Origin: Ferrimonas aestuarii
Lineage (GTDB): Bacteria > Pseudomonadota > Gammaproteobacteria > Enterobacterales > Shewanellaceae
DNA length: 64,000 bases
NCBI RefSeq assembly: GCF_005116665.1
Contig: NZ_SWCJ01000020.1
Coordinates: 23,672-87,671 of the forward strand
Direction of reading: 5' to 3'
Made by a program: the position numbers and the translations under genes. The notes under the pieces were generated by a model, which worked only from the letters and a program-made list of their open reading frames with translations, did no database searches and was not told the DNA's origin. Of this stretch, positions 25,253 through 36,316 are shown in pieces (the first letter of the stretch is position 1; the number at the start of each line of letters is the position of its first letter).

Positions 25253-25412
25253 TACCATCCTGAATAAATATCTGGTCATTATTGCTTGCCTAAATCGTTT
25301 CACTCTTCGTTGCGAGACTTGTTGTTAGAGCCACTAGCATCGGCGTCTCGCGTATTGATTGAAACGATTTATTCGGCGCACTAGATAGATCACTTACTTA
25401 ATCAGAATGGTA
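25253..25412. mobile_element. MITE-like palindromic element, 160 bp
   Basis: This non-coding element has long imperfect terminal inverted repeats. The left end is TACCATCCTGAATAAATA and the right end, reverse-complemented, is TACCATTCTGATTAAGTA. Inside are two perfect matched blocks: TAAATCGTTTCA (25291-25302) with TGAAACGATTTA (25360-25371), and GCGAGAC (25312-25318) with GTCTCGC (25345-25351). Both sides are flanked by TAA, a possible 3-bp target duplication. The whole can fold into one long hairpin. It encodes no protein and probably depends on a transposase elsewhere. Confidence 0.65.
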
Positions 25413-25453
25413 TAACTAGGCCAGTGCATTGAACTTTTTTCATATTCGAACTG

Positions 25454-25546
25454 GATAATCGCTAAACCACTGCTACGCTTAAGTTAATGTGATCATCCTT
25501 AGCTAGCGTAGAGTGTGTTGCCGGACGTAGTTTCCGGCTTTTTTTT
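25454..25546 (+). ncRNA. Candidate small RNA ending in an orphan terminator
   Basis: Behind the MITE-like element a possible promoter (TTGAAC at 25429, GATAAT at 25454, spacing long) precedes two stem-loops. CTACGCT (25473-25479) pairs with AGCGTAG (25505-25511), and the terminator GCCGGA/TCCGGC is followed by eight T (25520-25546). No open frame of note lies between. The terminator is 280 bases from tdk, so a separate short transcript is plausible but unproven. Confidence 0.35.
25520..25546 (+). terminator. Orphan intrinsic terminator
   Basis: A 6-bp stem GCCGGA/TCCGGC with a 7-base loop is followed by eight T residues. It points rightward although the next gene downstream is leftward, so it ends either a long tdk 3' UTR or a small RNA. 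Confidence 0.8.
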
Positions 25547-25689
25547 GCCTGAAATTCGTCATGGGAGTGGTGCTGAAGTAAAGGAATAACTTGGAGTTAA
25601 AGTCGTGAAGCGGGGGGAAGTGAGAGTCGATAGGTGAAAGGGTCGAGCGAGGTAGGTCGGCATCCTTGCCGTCCAGGTGGTGTTCAGAG

Positions 25690-26613
25690 TTAGCGAATGT
25701 TGGCAACCAACTCTTTAATTTGAGCGCGTAACCAGCGGTTGGCTTTGCTCTCTTCAAGTTTCGCGAGGTAGGTCAGATACAGCGGAATCTTAGGCAGTTC
25801 AAAAGAGATGTTCAGTGGTGCCAAATTGAACTGGCTGCCGTAGTGTTCCCACAACCATTTACTGATTACCACAACCCCATCAGATTCTTGCGCCATCATC
25901 ATGGCATTGAATGGGTTGTTGGTGTCCATTATCACGTCACGGTCATCTACTTTTGTGTGCTGCATGCGTTCAAATACGCCAATCTGACCTGGCGCGTAAC
26001 GGAAGTGGCGCAGTCCAACGAAAGTATCTCGGTCAATCTCTTTGTTCTGTGCTGGATGGCCTTCGCGAGCCAGAGCAATGAGTTCGGTAGAGTAAAGCAG
26101 CTCTTGCTTGATGCTGGCCATGGCGAGTTTTGAGGTCACCAAGCATACGTCGTTGTTGTCAATCTGCAGGCTGTCGATGATTCGAGAATCTTCCTCGATA
26201 AGGCCATAGATAGAGAGGCTGAGCTGGCTATTTAATACTTCAATGTGCTTAGCAAGTGGGTGCAGCATCTCAAGATCCAGCACGTGGTTAGCGGCGATGC
26301 GGAATCGACGCTTGCTGGTGGCTGGATCAAAGTCACTCAAACTCTCTACACCATCCTGAAGCAGGTCCAGTGCAGCATTGACGTAGTTATAGAGCTCCAT
26401 GGCGTAATCAGTGGGCTCTAAACCTGTGCTGGTGCGAGTAAAAAGAGGGTGGTTGAAGTACTTACCTAGCTTTGTCAAAGATTGGCTGACCGCACTTGGG
26501 GTCACATTGAGTTTGCGCGCCGCCTTGCTCAAACTACCGGTAAACACCACCGCACGAAATACGATTAACAATCGTATGTCGATGGAGTCAAAGTCATGGG
26601 TTAAAACTGGCAT
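25690..26613 (-). CDS. LysR-type transcriptional regulator
   Basis: This DNA-binding regulator has an N-terminal winged helix-turn-helix (IDIRLLIVFRAVVFTGSLSKAARKLNVTPSAVSQSLTKL in family terms, motif SLSKAARKLNVTPSAVSQ) and a substrate-binding co-inducer domain. Its overall style is that of LeuO/NodD-like members. Two in-frame ATGs compete. The one at 26613 has GGAG six bases upstream and starts MPVLTHDFDSID; the one at 26625 lacks a ribosome site. About 307 residues. It lies between tdk and the end of the liu operon, on the same strand as liu but about 300 bases past its last gene. Target and effector are unknown. Confidence 0.85.
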   Translation of the reverse strand: MPVLTHDFDSIDIRLLIVFRAVVFTGSLSKAARKLNVTPSAVSQSLTKLGKYFNHPLFTRTSTGLEPTDYAMELYNYVNAALDLLQDGVESLSDFDPATSKRRFRIAANHVLDLEMLHPLAKHIEVLNSQLSLSIYGLIEEDSRIIDSLQIDNNDVCLVTSKLAMASIKQELLYSTELIALAREGHPAQNKEIDRDTFVGLRHFRYAPGQIGVFERMQHTKVDDRDVIMDTNNPFNAMMMAQESDGVVVISKWLWEHYGSQFNLAPLNISFELPKIPLYLTYLAKLEESKANRWLRAQIKELVANIR

Positions 26614-26913
26614 GTCGCGCTCCATATTGAAGTAGCTAATTTCAAAGATTAGAAACAGTTTAGTTGATTGGATAGATGGGTGTTCTGCTAATGCAGACGA
26701 GTGATGAAACTCACTTAAAAATCACAACTCGTACAGAGTAACTGCAGGATTTTAGTGAACGTGAGTATCTATGAGAACTTATTCTGATTTTGTGATCAAT
26801 TTCAAATAAATGTTTTTTGGTTGGGGGTTTTTGCAGCGGTTTTGGCATTGAAAATCTACCTAGTTAGAGGTAGGTGCGGGACGCTCCCTACCACAACTAT
26901 TGGGTTTTGAATA
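26614..26913. other. Intergenic region between aacS and the LysR gene
   Basis: About 300 bases without a gene. It holds the probable liu operon terminator (26851-26873) and the leader of the LysR gene. A CRP-like sequence TGTGATCAATTTCAAA (26791-26806) has one half-site mismatch. It is too far from the start codon to assign with confidence. Confidence 0.4.
26851..26873 (-). terminator. Probable terminator of the liu-aacS operon
   Basis: On the minus strand, about 40 bases after the aacS stop, CTACCT pairs with AGGTAG around a six-base loop and is followed by ATTTTC. The same CTACC arm can pair instead with a second GGTAGG just upstream, giving an alternative fold. The T-run is short. Confidence 0.4.
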
Positions 26914-28868
<1,955 letters not shown>

Positions 28869-28872
<4 letters not shown>

Positions 28873-29792
28873 GACACACACTCCTTGTGTTGTTGCTTGT
28901 GTTGTTTAGCGAGTATGGCCTGAGCCACTTTGCTTTGGGGGGCTTTATTGAGCTGCTGGCAGATATGATTGCCGGCAATGATGAGTCTTTCCAGATCAAC
29001 GCCAGTATCCATGCCTAAGCCGTGTAGCATGTACACCAGATCTTCGGTGGCCAGATTGCCACTGGCTCCAGGAGCGTAAGGACAGCCGCCAAGACCGGCT
29101 ACTGCGCTGTCGATGCGGCGAACGCCCAGATCCAAGCAGGCCAAAACGTTGGCTAGGGCTTGGCCGTAAGTATCGTGGAAATGCAGTGCTAATGCCGACA
29201 CGGGCACCCGCTCGGCTACGGCGGCCACCATCGCCTTGGCTTTGGCTGGGGTGCCTACTCCTACGGTGTCCCCAAGGGAGATCTCATAGCAGCCCATCTG
29301 GTATAGGCGCTCAGCCACGTCGGCGACTTTGGGTATCTCAATCTCGCCATCGATTGGGCAGCCTAAGGTGCAGGAAACGTAGCCTCGTACCGGAAGTTTC
29401 TGGGCACGGGCAGCGGCCATCACTGGCTCAAACCGAGCCAAAGATTCGGCGATGGAGCAGTTGATGTTGCGCTGACTGAACCCCTCAGAGGCTGCGCCAA
29501 ACACCGCCACTTCGTCGGCCTGGGAAGCCACTGCGGTTTCAAACCCTTTCAAGTTAGGGGTTAGGGCAGAGTAACGAATGCCGCTCCGACGTTCGATTCG
29601 CTGCATCAGCAGATCGGCATCGGCCATCTGAGGCACCCATTTAGGAGAGACAAAACTGGCCGCCTCAATGTGGGTTAGCCCAGTATCAGAGAGTAAGTTA
29701 ACCAGCTCGATGCGCTGCTCTAGGGTGACCGCAGGCTCATTCTGCAGGCCATCTCGAGGGCCAACTTCGATGATCTCGACGTTGTCGTTCAT
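28869..29792 (-). CDS. liuE: Hydroxymethylglutaryl-CoA lyase
   Basis: LiuE splits 3-hydroxy-3-methylglutaryl-CoA into acetyl-CoA and acetoacetate, the last step of leucine degradation. The 307-residue protein has the DRE-TIM barrel start VEIIEVGPRDGLQNE with the metal-binding Asp, ASFVSPKWVPQMADA, SLGDTVGVGTP, the LHFHDTYGQALANV metal ligands and the GLGGCPYAPGASGNLATED motif with the active-site Cys. It shares the junction base with liuD upstream and overlaps aacS downstream. Everything in the frame is intact. Confidence 0.96.
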
Positions 29793-31762
29793 CAGGCCTC
29801 CTCAGCTAGGGCTTCCAGTGCCACTAGCTCTGCGCCATCGTTAACTTGAGCGCCGCCAGCGTAGGGCAGCGCCGTTACCTTACCTTTAAAGGGCGCACTG
29901 ATGGTGTACTCCATCTTCATTGCTTCCATCACCAGCAGAGCTTGACCGGCGTCAACAACGTCATCAACCTGACACAGTAGTGACACCACGGTGCCATTCA
30001 TTGGCGCCTTAAGCTCATCCATGCCACCCCCTTCAGCCTGTTGTCCCAGATGTTTCACAGGTGACAAGGTTAATGGCCCATGGCGTAAAAACAGCGTCAA
30101 GCTGTCGCCCTGATCTTGGCAGTGCCAGTGACGAAGATGACCATCGTGCTCAATGCTGATTCGATCTTCGATGAGGTTTAGGGTGATCCCGTGGCCTTGG
30201 TAAGTGAAGTGAGGCCAGCGCCCCTGAAGTGCTATCTGGTACTGCTCACCATGTTCATCTTCAAGGTGGTGCTTGGTCTGAGGGGGCTGGTTAAGGCGAA
30301 AGCCCTGAGTCTCAGTATTGAGCCCGTGAGCGGCGAGAGACAATAGGCTGTCGCTCGGTTTGGGCCGACTCAGCAAGGCGGCGGCAGCGATGACCGCCAA
30401 TTGGCGCTCATCATCCTTGGCAAACAATGCCTCTCGATTGCGTTCGATAAAGCCGGTATCCAGAACGGCATTTCGAAAATCACCGTGATCGATGATGGCC
30501 CGCAAAAAGGCCAAATTACTGGTAAGCCCTGCGAGTCGGGTCTGCGTTAACCCCTGACTTAAGCGAGACAGCGCTTGGTTGCGGTCGCTGCCAAAACTGA
30601 TGATCTTGGCGATCATCGGATCGTAGTGACTGCTGATGGCATCGCCGGCCATAACGCCGGTATCCAGTCGCAAGTTATCTGGAACTTCGAATTGGGTCAG
30701 GGTGCCCGTTGCGGGCAGAAAGTCTCGCTCTGGGTCTTCTGCATACAGGCGCACCTCGACACTGTGGCCTTTGACCTCTATCTGCTCCTGAGTCAGAGGC
30801 AGCGGCTCACCACTGGCCACCTTAAGCTGCCAATGCACCAGATCTTGGCCGGTCACCAGTTCAGTGACCGGGTGCTCTACCTGCAGGCGGGTGTTCATCT
30901 CCATAAAGTAGAAGCGGCCTTGAGGGTCGAGCAGAAACTCCACGGTACCGGCGCCGCGGTAATGGATGGCCTGCGCCGCCTTTACCGCTGCGGTGCCCAT
31001 CTCTACTCGCAGGGCATCGCTTAGGCCTGGGGCGGGCGCTTCTTCGACCACTTTTTGGTGGCGGCGCTGCACCGAACAGTCGCGGTCAGACAGATACACA
31101 CAGTTGCCGTGGGTGTCGGCGAACACTTGAACTTCCACGTGGCGAGGCGCAGCCAGATAGCGCTCTAGCAGCAATTGGTCATTGCCAAATGCAGAGGCCG
31201 CTTCCCGGCGTGCAGTGGCCAAGGCGGCGCTCAGTTCACTGGCCTGCTCAACAATGCGCATCCCTTTACCGCCGCCACCATAGGCGGCTTTCACCAGTAG
31301 CGGATAGCCTATTTTCTCGGCTTCCTCGGTGAGTTTGGCATCGGATTGGTCGTCGCCGTGATAACCGGGCAGCATGGGGACGCCAGCTTGCTCCATGATC
31401 ACCTTAGCGGCGCTCTTAGAGCCCATCTTTTGGATGGCATCGGCAGTGGGGCCAATAAACTGGATTCCGGCCTGTTCACAGCCTTGGGCGAATTCTGGGT
31501 TTTCCGAGAGGAAGCCATACCCTGGATGGATGCCATCCACACCATGGCGTTTGGCCAGCTCAATGATCTCATCGCCCTTTAGGTAGGACTCAGTGGCGGC
31601 AGCTGGGCCGAGCAGCAGGGCTTCATCTGCCATCAATACGTGCTGTGCACCTCGGTCGACGTCGCTGTAAACCGCCACGGTCGCAACCCCGAGTTGCTGG
31701 CAGGTTTTTATCACTCGACAGGCGATCTCGCCGCGGTTGGCAATCAATACTTTAGTTAACAT
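29792..31762 (-). CDS. liuD: Methylcrotonyl-CoA carboxylase biotin-containing alpha subunit
   Basis: LiuD carboxylates its own biotin with ATP and bicarbonate. Together with LiuB it turns 3-methylcrotonyl-CoA into 3-methylglutaconyl-CoA. The 656-residue protein has a biotin carboxylase domain (LIANRGEIACRVIKT at the N-terminus, AAYGGGGKGMRIV ATP-grasp loop, EMNTRLQVEHPVTE catalytic segment), a middle linker domain and a C-terminal biotinyl domain with the VMEAMKMEYTI attachment site. Its start overlaps the end of liuC by 11 bases. It could be taken for propionyl-CoA or acetyl-CoA carboxylase, but its liu neighbours decide the role. Confidence 0.95.
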   Translation of the reverse strand: MLTKVLIANRGEIACRVIKTCQQLGVATVAVYSDVDRGAQHVLMADEALLLGPAAATESYLKGDEIIELAKRHGVDGIHPGYGFLSENPEFAQGCEQAGIQFIGPTADAIQKMGSKSAAKVIMEQAGVPMLPGYHGDDQSDAKLTEEAEKIGYPLLVKAAYGGGGKGMRIVEQASELSAALATARREAASAFGNDQLLLERYLAAPRHVEVQVFADTHGNCVYLSDRDCSVQRRHQKVVEEAPAPGLSDALRVEMGTAAVKAAQAIHYRGAGTVEFLLDPQGRFYFMEMNTRLQVEHPVTELVTGQDLVHWQLKVASGEPLPLTQEQIEVKGHSVEVRLYAEDPERDFLPATGTLTQFEVPDNLRLDTGVMAGDAISSHYDPMIAKIISFGSDRNQALSRLSQGLTQTRLAGLTSNLAFLRAIIDHGDFRNAVLDTGFIERNREALFAKDDERQLAVIAAAALLSRPKPSDSLLSLAAHGLNTETQGFRLNQPPQTKHHLEDEHGEQYQIALQGRWPHFTYQGHGITLNLIEDRISIEHDGHLRHWHCQDQGDSLTLFLRHGPLTLSPVKHLGQQAEGGGMDELKAPMNGTVVSLLCQVDDVVDAGQALLVMEAMKMEYTISAPFKGKVTALPYAGGAQVNDGAELVALEALAEEA

Positions 31763-32573
31763 CCTGACTTTCCTTGGAGTGGCCCTTGTCTTGGTTATTG
31801 GTCTGAACCCAGTTCGGGGTGCGCTTTTCGAAAAATGCCCCTAATCCCTCTTGGCCTTCATCGGAGACTCGAAGCTGGGCGATGGCGCTGGAGGTAAGAT
31901 CCGCCAACGGCTCATCAAAAGGGTGACCGTCAATCTGTTTCAATAGGCTTTTGCAGGCCTGCATCGCTTTCGGGCCGTTGGCGGTGATGGTGGCAATCAT
32001 CTGCTCAGCATCTTGCTCGAGGTTATCCGTGAGCTCATGAATTAGCCCGAGCTTCAGTGCGGTTTCGCTATCAAAGCGTTCGGCGGTCATCATGTAGCGA
32101 CGGGATTGGCGCTGGCCGATGGCTCTGGCAACAAAGGGGCTGATGACCGCAGGAATGAGCCCCAGTTTGACCTCGGACAGGCAGAACCGCGACCGTGGTG
32201 TCGCCATGGCGATGTCGCAGCAGGCGATAAGTCCTAGGGCGCCGCCGAACGCCGCACCATCCACCAGAACTAGGGTGGGAGAGGGGAAGGCGTCGAGGCG
32301 ATGCATCAATCTCGCCAACTCTTTGGCGTCACTGAGGTTGTGCGCTTCGCTCATCTTGGCTTGGCTTTTCATCCACGCCAGATCGGCGCCGGCGGAGAAG
32401 TGCTTGCCATTGGCTCGCAGTACCAGCAGTTGTGGTGGCTGAGCTTCCAGCTGAGCCAGTGCCCCATTGAGCTCCGCAATCATGGCATCGCCGAAGGCGT
32501 TGTGCTTCTCTGGTCGATTGAGGGTCAAGGTGGCGACCCCGCCCTGTTGCGTCAATTGAATCTGTTCAAACAT
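31752..32573 (-). CDS. liuC: Methylglutaconyl-CoA hydratase
   Basis: LiuC is a crotonase-fold hydratase turning 3-methylglutaconyl-CoA into HMG-CoA. The 273-residue protein has the CoA-binding NRPEKHNAFGDAM, the first oxyanion segment HFSAGADLAWMK and the second AAFGGALGLIACCDIA, then the catalytic Glu region LSEVKLGLIPAVISP. These are the usual residues of enoyl-CoA hydratases with this specificity. The C-terminal tail (NNQDKGHSKESQDVN) is polar and extends into the start of liuD. Position between liuB and liuD sets the substrate. Confidence 0.94.
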   Translation of the reverse strand: MFEQIQLTQQGGVATLTLNRPEKHNAFGDAMIAELNGALAQLEAQPPQLLVLRANGKHFSAGADLAWMKSQAKMSEAHNLSDAKELARLMHRLDAFPSPTLVLVDGAAFGGALGLIACCDIAMATPRSRFCLSEVKLGLIPAVISPFVARAIGQRQSRRYMMTAERFDSETALKLGLIHELTDNLEQDAEQMIATITANGPKAMQACKSLLKQIDGHPFDEPLADLTSSAIAQLRVSDEGQEGLGAFFEKRTPNWVQTNNQDKGHSKESQDVN

Positions 32574-32576
32574 GGC

Positions 32577-34184
32577 TTACATCCTAAACACACCAAATTG
32601 GGTCGGTTGCACCGGAGCGTTCATGGCGGCGCTTAACGCCAGCCCCACCACTTCACGGGTTTGCGCTGGGTCGATGATGCCGTCATCCCACAGCCTGGCA
32701 CTGGCGTAGTAGGGATGCCCTTGGCGTTCATACTGGTCGACGATTGGCGCTTTGAACTGCTGCTGAGCCTGTTCACTCCAGCTCTCGCCTTTGCGTGCTA
32801 GGGCGTCGGATTTCACCTGCGCCAACACGTTGGCGGCTTGTTCGCCACCCATGACCGAAATGCGGGCGTTAGGCCACATCCACATCATGGTGGGGTCATA
32901 GGCGCGGCCGCACATGCCGTAGTTGCCGGCACCGTAACTGCCACCGATGACCACGGTGAATTTGGGCACTCGGGCACAGGAGACCGCCGTCACCAGCTTG
33001 GCACCGTGTTTGGCGATCCCTTGGTGTTCATACTTTTTGCCCACCATAAAGCCGGTGATGTTTTGTAGGAACAGCAGGGGGATGTTGCGCTGACAGCACA
33101 GCTCGATGAAGTGAGCGCCCTTCAGAGCCGATTCGGAGAACAGAATGCCGTTGTTGGCAATGATGCCAATGGGGTGGCCGAAGAGTTTGGCAAAGCCGCA
33201 CACTAACGTGGCGCCATAGCCCGCTTTGAACTCATCGAAGTCGGAGTCATCCACAATGCGAGCGATCACCTCTCGCACTTCGAAGGGCTGTTTTAGGTTG
33301 TCGCCGACGATGCCGTACAGCTCTGCGGCGTCATAGCGGGGAGGTTTGACCGCCTCCAGTGGCGAGTGCTGAGCCTTGTGGTGATTGAGGCGCGCCACAC
33401 TTTGGCGAGCCAGTTCGATGGCGTGACGGTCATCGTCGGCCAGATGGTCCGCAACCCCTGAGATCTGGGTATGAACGGCGCCGCCACCAAGCTCTTCGGC
33501 GGTCACCTCTTCTCCGGTCGCCGCTTTCACCAGTGGCGGTCCACCTAAGAAGATGGTGCCTTGCTCTTTGACGATGATCGACTCGTCGGCCATTGCCGGC
33601 ATGTAGGCACCACCGGCGGTACAAAGCCCAAGCACCACCGCAATTTGTGGGATGCCTTTGGCGGACATATTGGCTTGGTTAAAGAAGATGCGGCCAAAGT
33701 GGTCTTTGTCTGGGAACACCTCATCCTGCCTCGGCAGGAAGGCGCCGCCGGACTCCACCAAGTAGATGCAGGGCAGGTGGCACTTATCGGCAATCTCTTG
33801 AGCTCGAAGGTGCTTTTTTACCGTCAACGGGTAGTAGGTGCCGCCTTTTACGGTGGCATCGTTGGCAACAATCATGCACTCAATGCCACTGACTCGGCCA
33901 ATACCGGCAATCACACCGGCGGCAGGAACTTCATCTTCGTAGCATTCAAACGCCGCCAGTTGGCTGATCTCAAGGAAGGGGGCGCCGGGATCCAGTAGCT
34001 GTTCCACGCGCTCTCGCGGTAGCAATTTTCCTTGGCTTAAGTGTTTGTCTCGGGCACGCTCACTGCCACCGGGCAGGATGCGGGCGAGGGTTTGGCTCAG
34101 TTCAGACACGCGTTGATTCATGTCGTTATGGCGCTGAATAAAGCCGGAATCTTGTGAGTTCACATTGGAGTTTAGAATGGTCAC
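32577..34184 (-). CDS. liuB: Methylcrotonyl-CoA carboxylase carboxyltransferase beta subunit
   Basis: LiuB transfers carboxyl from LiuD biotin to 3-methylcrotonyl-CoA. The 535-residue product has two crotonase-like carboxyltransferase halves: the N-half with ARDKHLSQGKLLPRERVEQLLDPG, IYLVESGGAFLPRQDEVFPD and GLCTAGGAYMPAMAD, and the C-half with NNGILFSESALKGAHFIELC, QNITGFMVGKKYEHQGIAKHGAKLV and GGSYGAGNYGMCGRAYDP. The FLPRQDEVFPD signature is typical of the methylcrotonyl enzyme rather than the propionyl one. liuC follows after 3 bases. A 201-base gap separates it from liuA; I see no convincing gene there. Confidence 0.96.
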   Translation of the reverse strand: MTILNSNVNSQDSGFIQRHNDMNQRVSELSQTLARILPGGSERARDKHLSQGKLLPRERVEQLLDPGAPFLEISQLAAFECYEDEVPAAGVIAGIGRVSGIECMIVANDATVKGGTYYPLTVKKHLRAQEIADKCHLPCIYLVESGGAFLPRQDEVFPDKDHFGRIFFNQANMSAKGIPQIAVVLGLCTAGGAYMPAMADESIIVKEQGTIFLGGPPLVKAATGEEVTAEELGGGAVHTQISGVADHLADDDRHAIELARQSVARLNHHKAQHSPLEAVKPPRYDAAELYGIVGDNLKQPFEVREVIARIVDDSDFDEFKAGYGATLVCGFAKLFGHPIGIIANNGILFSESALKGAHFIELCCQRNIPLLFLQNITGFMVGKKYEHQGIAKHGAKLVTAVSCARVPKFTVVIGGSYGAGNYGMCGRAYDPTMMWMWPNARISVMGGEQAANVLAQVKSDALARKGESWSEQAQQQFKAPIVDQYERQGHPYYASARLWDDGIIDPAQTREVVGLALSAAMNAPVQPTQFGVFRM

Positions 34185-34385
34185 TGTGGTTATCCTTAAC
34201 GGGAAGCCTAGATGGCCGCTTTACGGCGTCATAGGCTTCCTGGGTGATGACACTCTTAAATGTTTGCTGTCTCTTTGCGCCGTCTGCTGCCGTTGACTAA
34301 GCCGGCTTGTCGGCGCAATAGCCAGAGCAACCAGAAAGAGTTGGGCTGACTGTTGCCCTCATCTTTCTGGTGCTCATCTCTGCGG

Positions 34386-35555
34386 CTATTCGGTTTCGAT
34401 AAACAGCTCGCGGCCGATGAGATAACGGCGAATCTCTGAGGTGCCAGCTCCAATTTCATACAGCTTGGCGTCACGGAGCAGGCGTCCGGTGGCAAACTCG
34501 TTGGTATAGCCGTTGCCACCCAGTAGCTGAATGGCATCCAGTGCCATTTGAGTGGCCAGTTCTGCGCTGTAGAGGATGGCGCCTGCGGCGTCTTTGCGGG
34601 TGGTCTCTTTACGGTCACAGGCACTGGCGACCGCATAAACGTAGGCTCTAGCCGCATTTGAGCGGGTGTACATGTCCGCAACCTTACCCTGAACCAGTTG
34701 GAACTGACCAATCGGCTGGCCAAACTGCTCACGCTGGTGGATGTAGGGCACCACCTGATCCATACAGGCGGCCATGATCCCCAGCGGTCCAGCAGCTAAA
34801 ACCACACGCTCGTAGTCCAGACCGCTCATTAGCACTTTGGCGCCATTGCCAACGCCGCCGAGGACGTTCTCTACCGGTACTGGGGTGTTATCGAATACCA
34901 GCTCACAGGTGTTGGAGCCGCGCATGCCTAGCTTGTCTAATTTGGGTGACTGGCTAAAACCAGCGAAGCCTTTCTCGACGATGAAGGCGGTCACCCCTTT
35001 GGGGCCGGCGTCCACATCGGTCTTGGCGTAGATCACAAAGGTGTCGGCATCGGGACCGTTGGTGATCCACATCTTAGTGCCGTTTAACAGGTAGTGATCC
35101 CCGTCGAGGCGGGCGGTCAGTTTCATGGAGATAACGTCAGAACCGGCGTTTGGCTCCGACATCGCTAGCGCACCAACGTGCTCGCCACTGACCAGCTTTG
35201 GCAGGTACTTGGCTTTCTGAGCGTCGTTGCCGTTGCGGTTGATTTGGTTAACGCACAGGTTGGAGTGAGCCCCATAGGATAGGCCCACGGAAGCGCTGGC
35301 TCGGGAGATCTCCTCCATGGCGATGGCGTGAGCCAGATAGCCCATGTCAACGCCGCCATACTCTTCACTGACGGTAATGCCCAATAGCCCCATGTCGCCG
35401 AGCTTGCGCCAGAGCTGATTGGGAAATTGGTTGGATTGGTCGATGTCGGCGGCGAGCGGAGCGATCTCTGCTTGGGCAAAATCGCGTACCGAGTCGCGCA
35501 GCATCTCAAGCGTATCGCTGAGGCCGAACTGAAAACTGCTTTGATAAAGGCTCAT
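34386..35555 (-). CDS. liuA: Isovaleryl-CoA dehydrogenase
   Basis: LiuA (Ivd) oxidises isovaleryl-CoA to 3-methylcrotonyl-CoA and hands the electrons to ETF. The 389-residue flavoprotein shows the acyl-CoA dehydrogenase signatures ALAMSEPNAGSDVISMKL and QLLGGNGYTNEF, and the segment GLDYERVVLAAGPLGIM, whose Glu is the catalytic base position characteristic of isovaleryl-specific enzymes. The C-terminal ...LIGRELFIETE is also typical. It is the first enzyme gene of the liu operon, 87 bases behind liuR. Its electron acceptor genes etfBA at 20.9 kb carry a matching operator. Confidence 0.96.
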   Translation of the reverse strand: MSLYQSSFQFGLSDTLEMLRDSVRDFAQAEIAPLAADIDQSNQFPNQLWRKLGDMGLLGITVSEEYGGVDMGYLAHAIAMEEISRASASVGLSYGAHSNLCVNQINRNGNDAQKAKYLPKLVSGEHVGALAMSEPNAGSDVISMKLTARLDGDHYLLNGTKMWITNGPDADTFVIYAKTDVDAGPKGVTAFIVEKGFAGFSQSPKLDKLGMRGSNTCELVFDNTPVPVENVLGGVGNGAKVLMSGLDYERVVLAAGPLGIMAACMDQVVPYIHQREQFGQPIGQFQLVQGKVADMYTRSNAARAYVYAVASACDRKETTRKDAAGAILYSAELATQMALDAIQLLGGNGYTNEFATGRLLRDAKLYEIGAGTSEIRRYLIGRELFIETE

Positions 35556-35642
35556 TGCTTCTCCCCTGGTTCCTTTTGGGCAGTTGCACTGGCGGCACTC
35601 TGAAATAGAGTCAGGCCGCGAAAATAAGAGACCCGCCGATTA

Positions 35643-36041
35643 TTATTGTTTGGCGGTGAGCTCTTGCAGTGCCTGCTTACATTGTGTCTCTGCTGAGCTG
35701 AGTTCCATCATCAGCACCTTGATGTCGTCCATCTGCTGCTGAAGTTGGCTTTTCTTTGAATCGATTAACTCCAACATGGTATGCAACTGAGTGCCGCTGC
35801 TCTTATCGGCGTCGTACAGATCGAACAATCGGCCAGTCTCTGCCAGTGAGAAACCCAGACGTTTGCCCCTAAGGATCAGTTTTAAACGCACTTTGTCTTG
35901 CACGCTGTAGATGCGTGTTTGTCCGCGGCGGGTCGGACTGAGCAGTCCCTGATCTTCATAGAAGCGAATGCTACGGGTGGTGATGTCGAACTCCCTAGCC
36001 AAGTCGCTGATGGAGAAGGTTTGCTCTGCTTCGTTACTCAT
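35643..36041 (-). CDS. liuR: MerR-family regulator LiuR
   Basis: LiuR is the local regulator of branched-chain amino-acid degradation in many proteobacteria. The 132-residue protein has a MerR-type winged helix (FSISDLAREFDITTRSIRFYEDQGLLSP, in parts: ITTRSIRFYEDQG) and a long dimerisation coiled coil (residues about 80-125) with no metal-binding Cys cluster, as expected for the LiuR branch. It is first in the liu operon, and a dyad lies about 45 bases upstream of its start codon, so it probably controls itself. Identification rests on the MerR domain plus position. Confidence 0.92.
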   Translation of the reverse strand: MSNEAEQTFSISDLAREFDITTRSIRFYEDQGLLSPTRRGQTRIYSVQDKVRLKLILRGKRLGFSLAETGRLFDLYDADKSSGTQLHTMLELIDSKKSQLQQQMDDIKVLMMELSSAETQCKQALQELTAKQ

Positions 36042-36083
36042 GTTGTTACCGAACTGTCTGAAGATAAATTCACCATATCGGAA

Positions 36084-36101
36084 GTTTACGTAAAGGTAAA
36101 G
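36084..36101 (-). promoter_or_regulatory. Candidate LiuR operator upstream of liuR
   Basis: On the minus strand CTTTACCTTTACGTAAAC contains the dyad TTTAC-N6-GTAAA and aligns with the etfB palindrome at 14 of 18 bases. A -35-like TTTACC overlaps its left part and TATGGT follows after 17 bases. The same arrangement of operator, -35 and -10 occurs before etfB, as expected for a MerR-family target. Confidence 0.65.
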
Positions 36102-36316
36102 TTATCATCCAGTGTAGTCGTTAAGTTTCCGCTAAGGGTGAGAAAAAATGCCCAGTGGATGTTTGAAAGCTAACAAGCTGAATTCTTTTCCTGTTTGAGC
36201 TCGCTGCTGCCGTTAGAACTCAAGACCCTTAGTCATTGGTCGAATAGGGCGCGCTGGTTAATTTTGCTACAACTGAGTTCATGGTTTTTGCTTGCCCCAA
36301 TTTCAAGGATGACAAC

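Noticed and set aside
25658..25671. CGGCA/TGCCG mini-hairpin near the LysR 3' end as a repeat element
   Set aside because: Stem is only 5 bp, no T-run, and no second copy was seen in the window, so no feature could be supported.
25503..25757. 84-codon minus-strand frame between tdk and the LysR gene
   Set aside because: It runs through the orphan terminator and overlaps the LysR 3' end, has no ribosome site and shows no family features.
34256..34732. 158-codon minus-strand frame in the liuB-liuA gap
   Set aside because: Most of it is a shadow of liuA; the free part has low-complexity basic residues and no start signal. I see nothing convincing in the 201-base gap.
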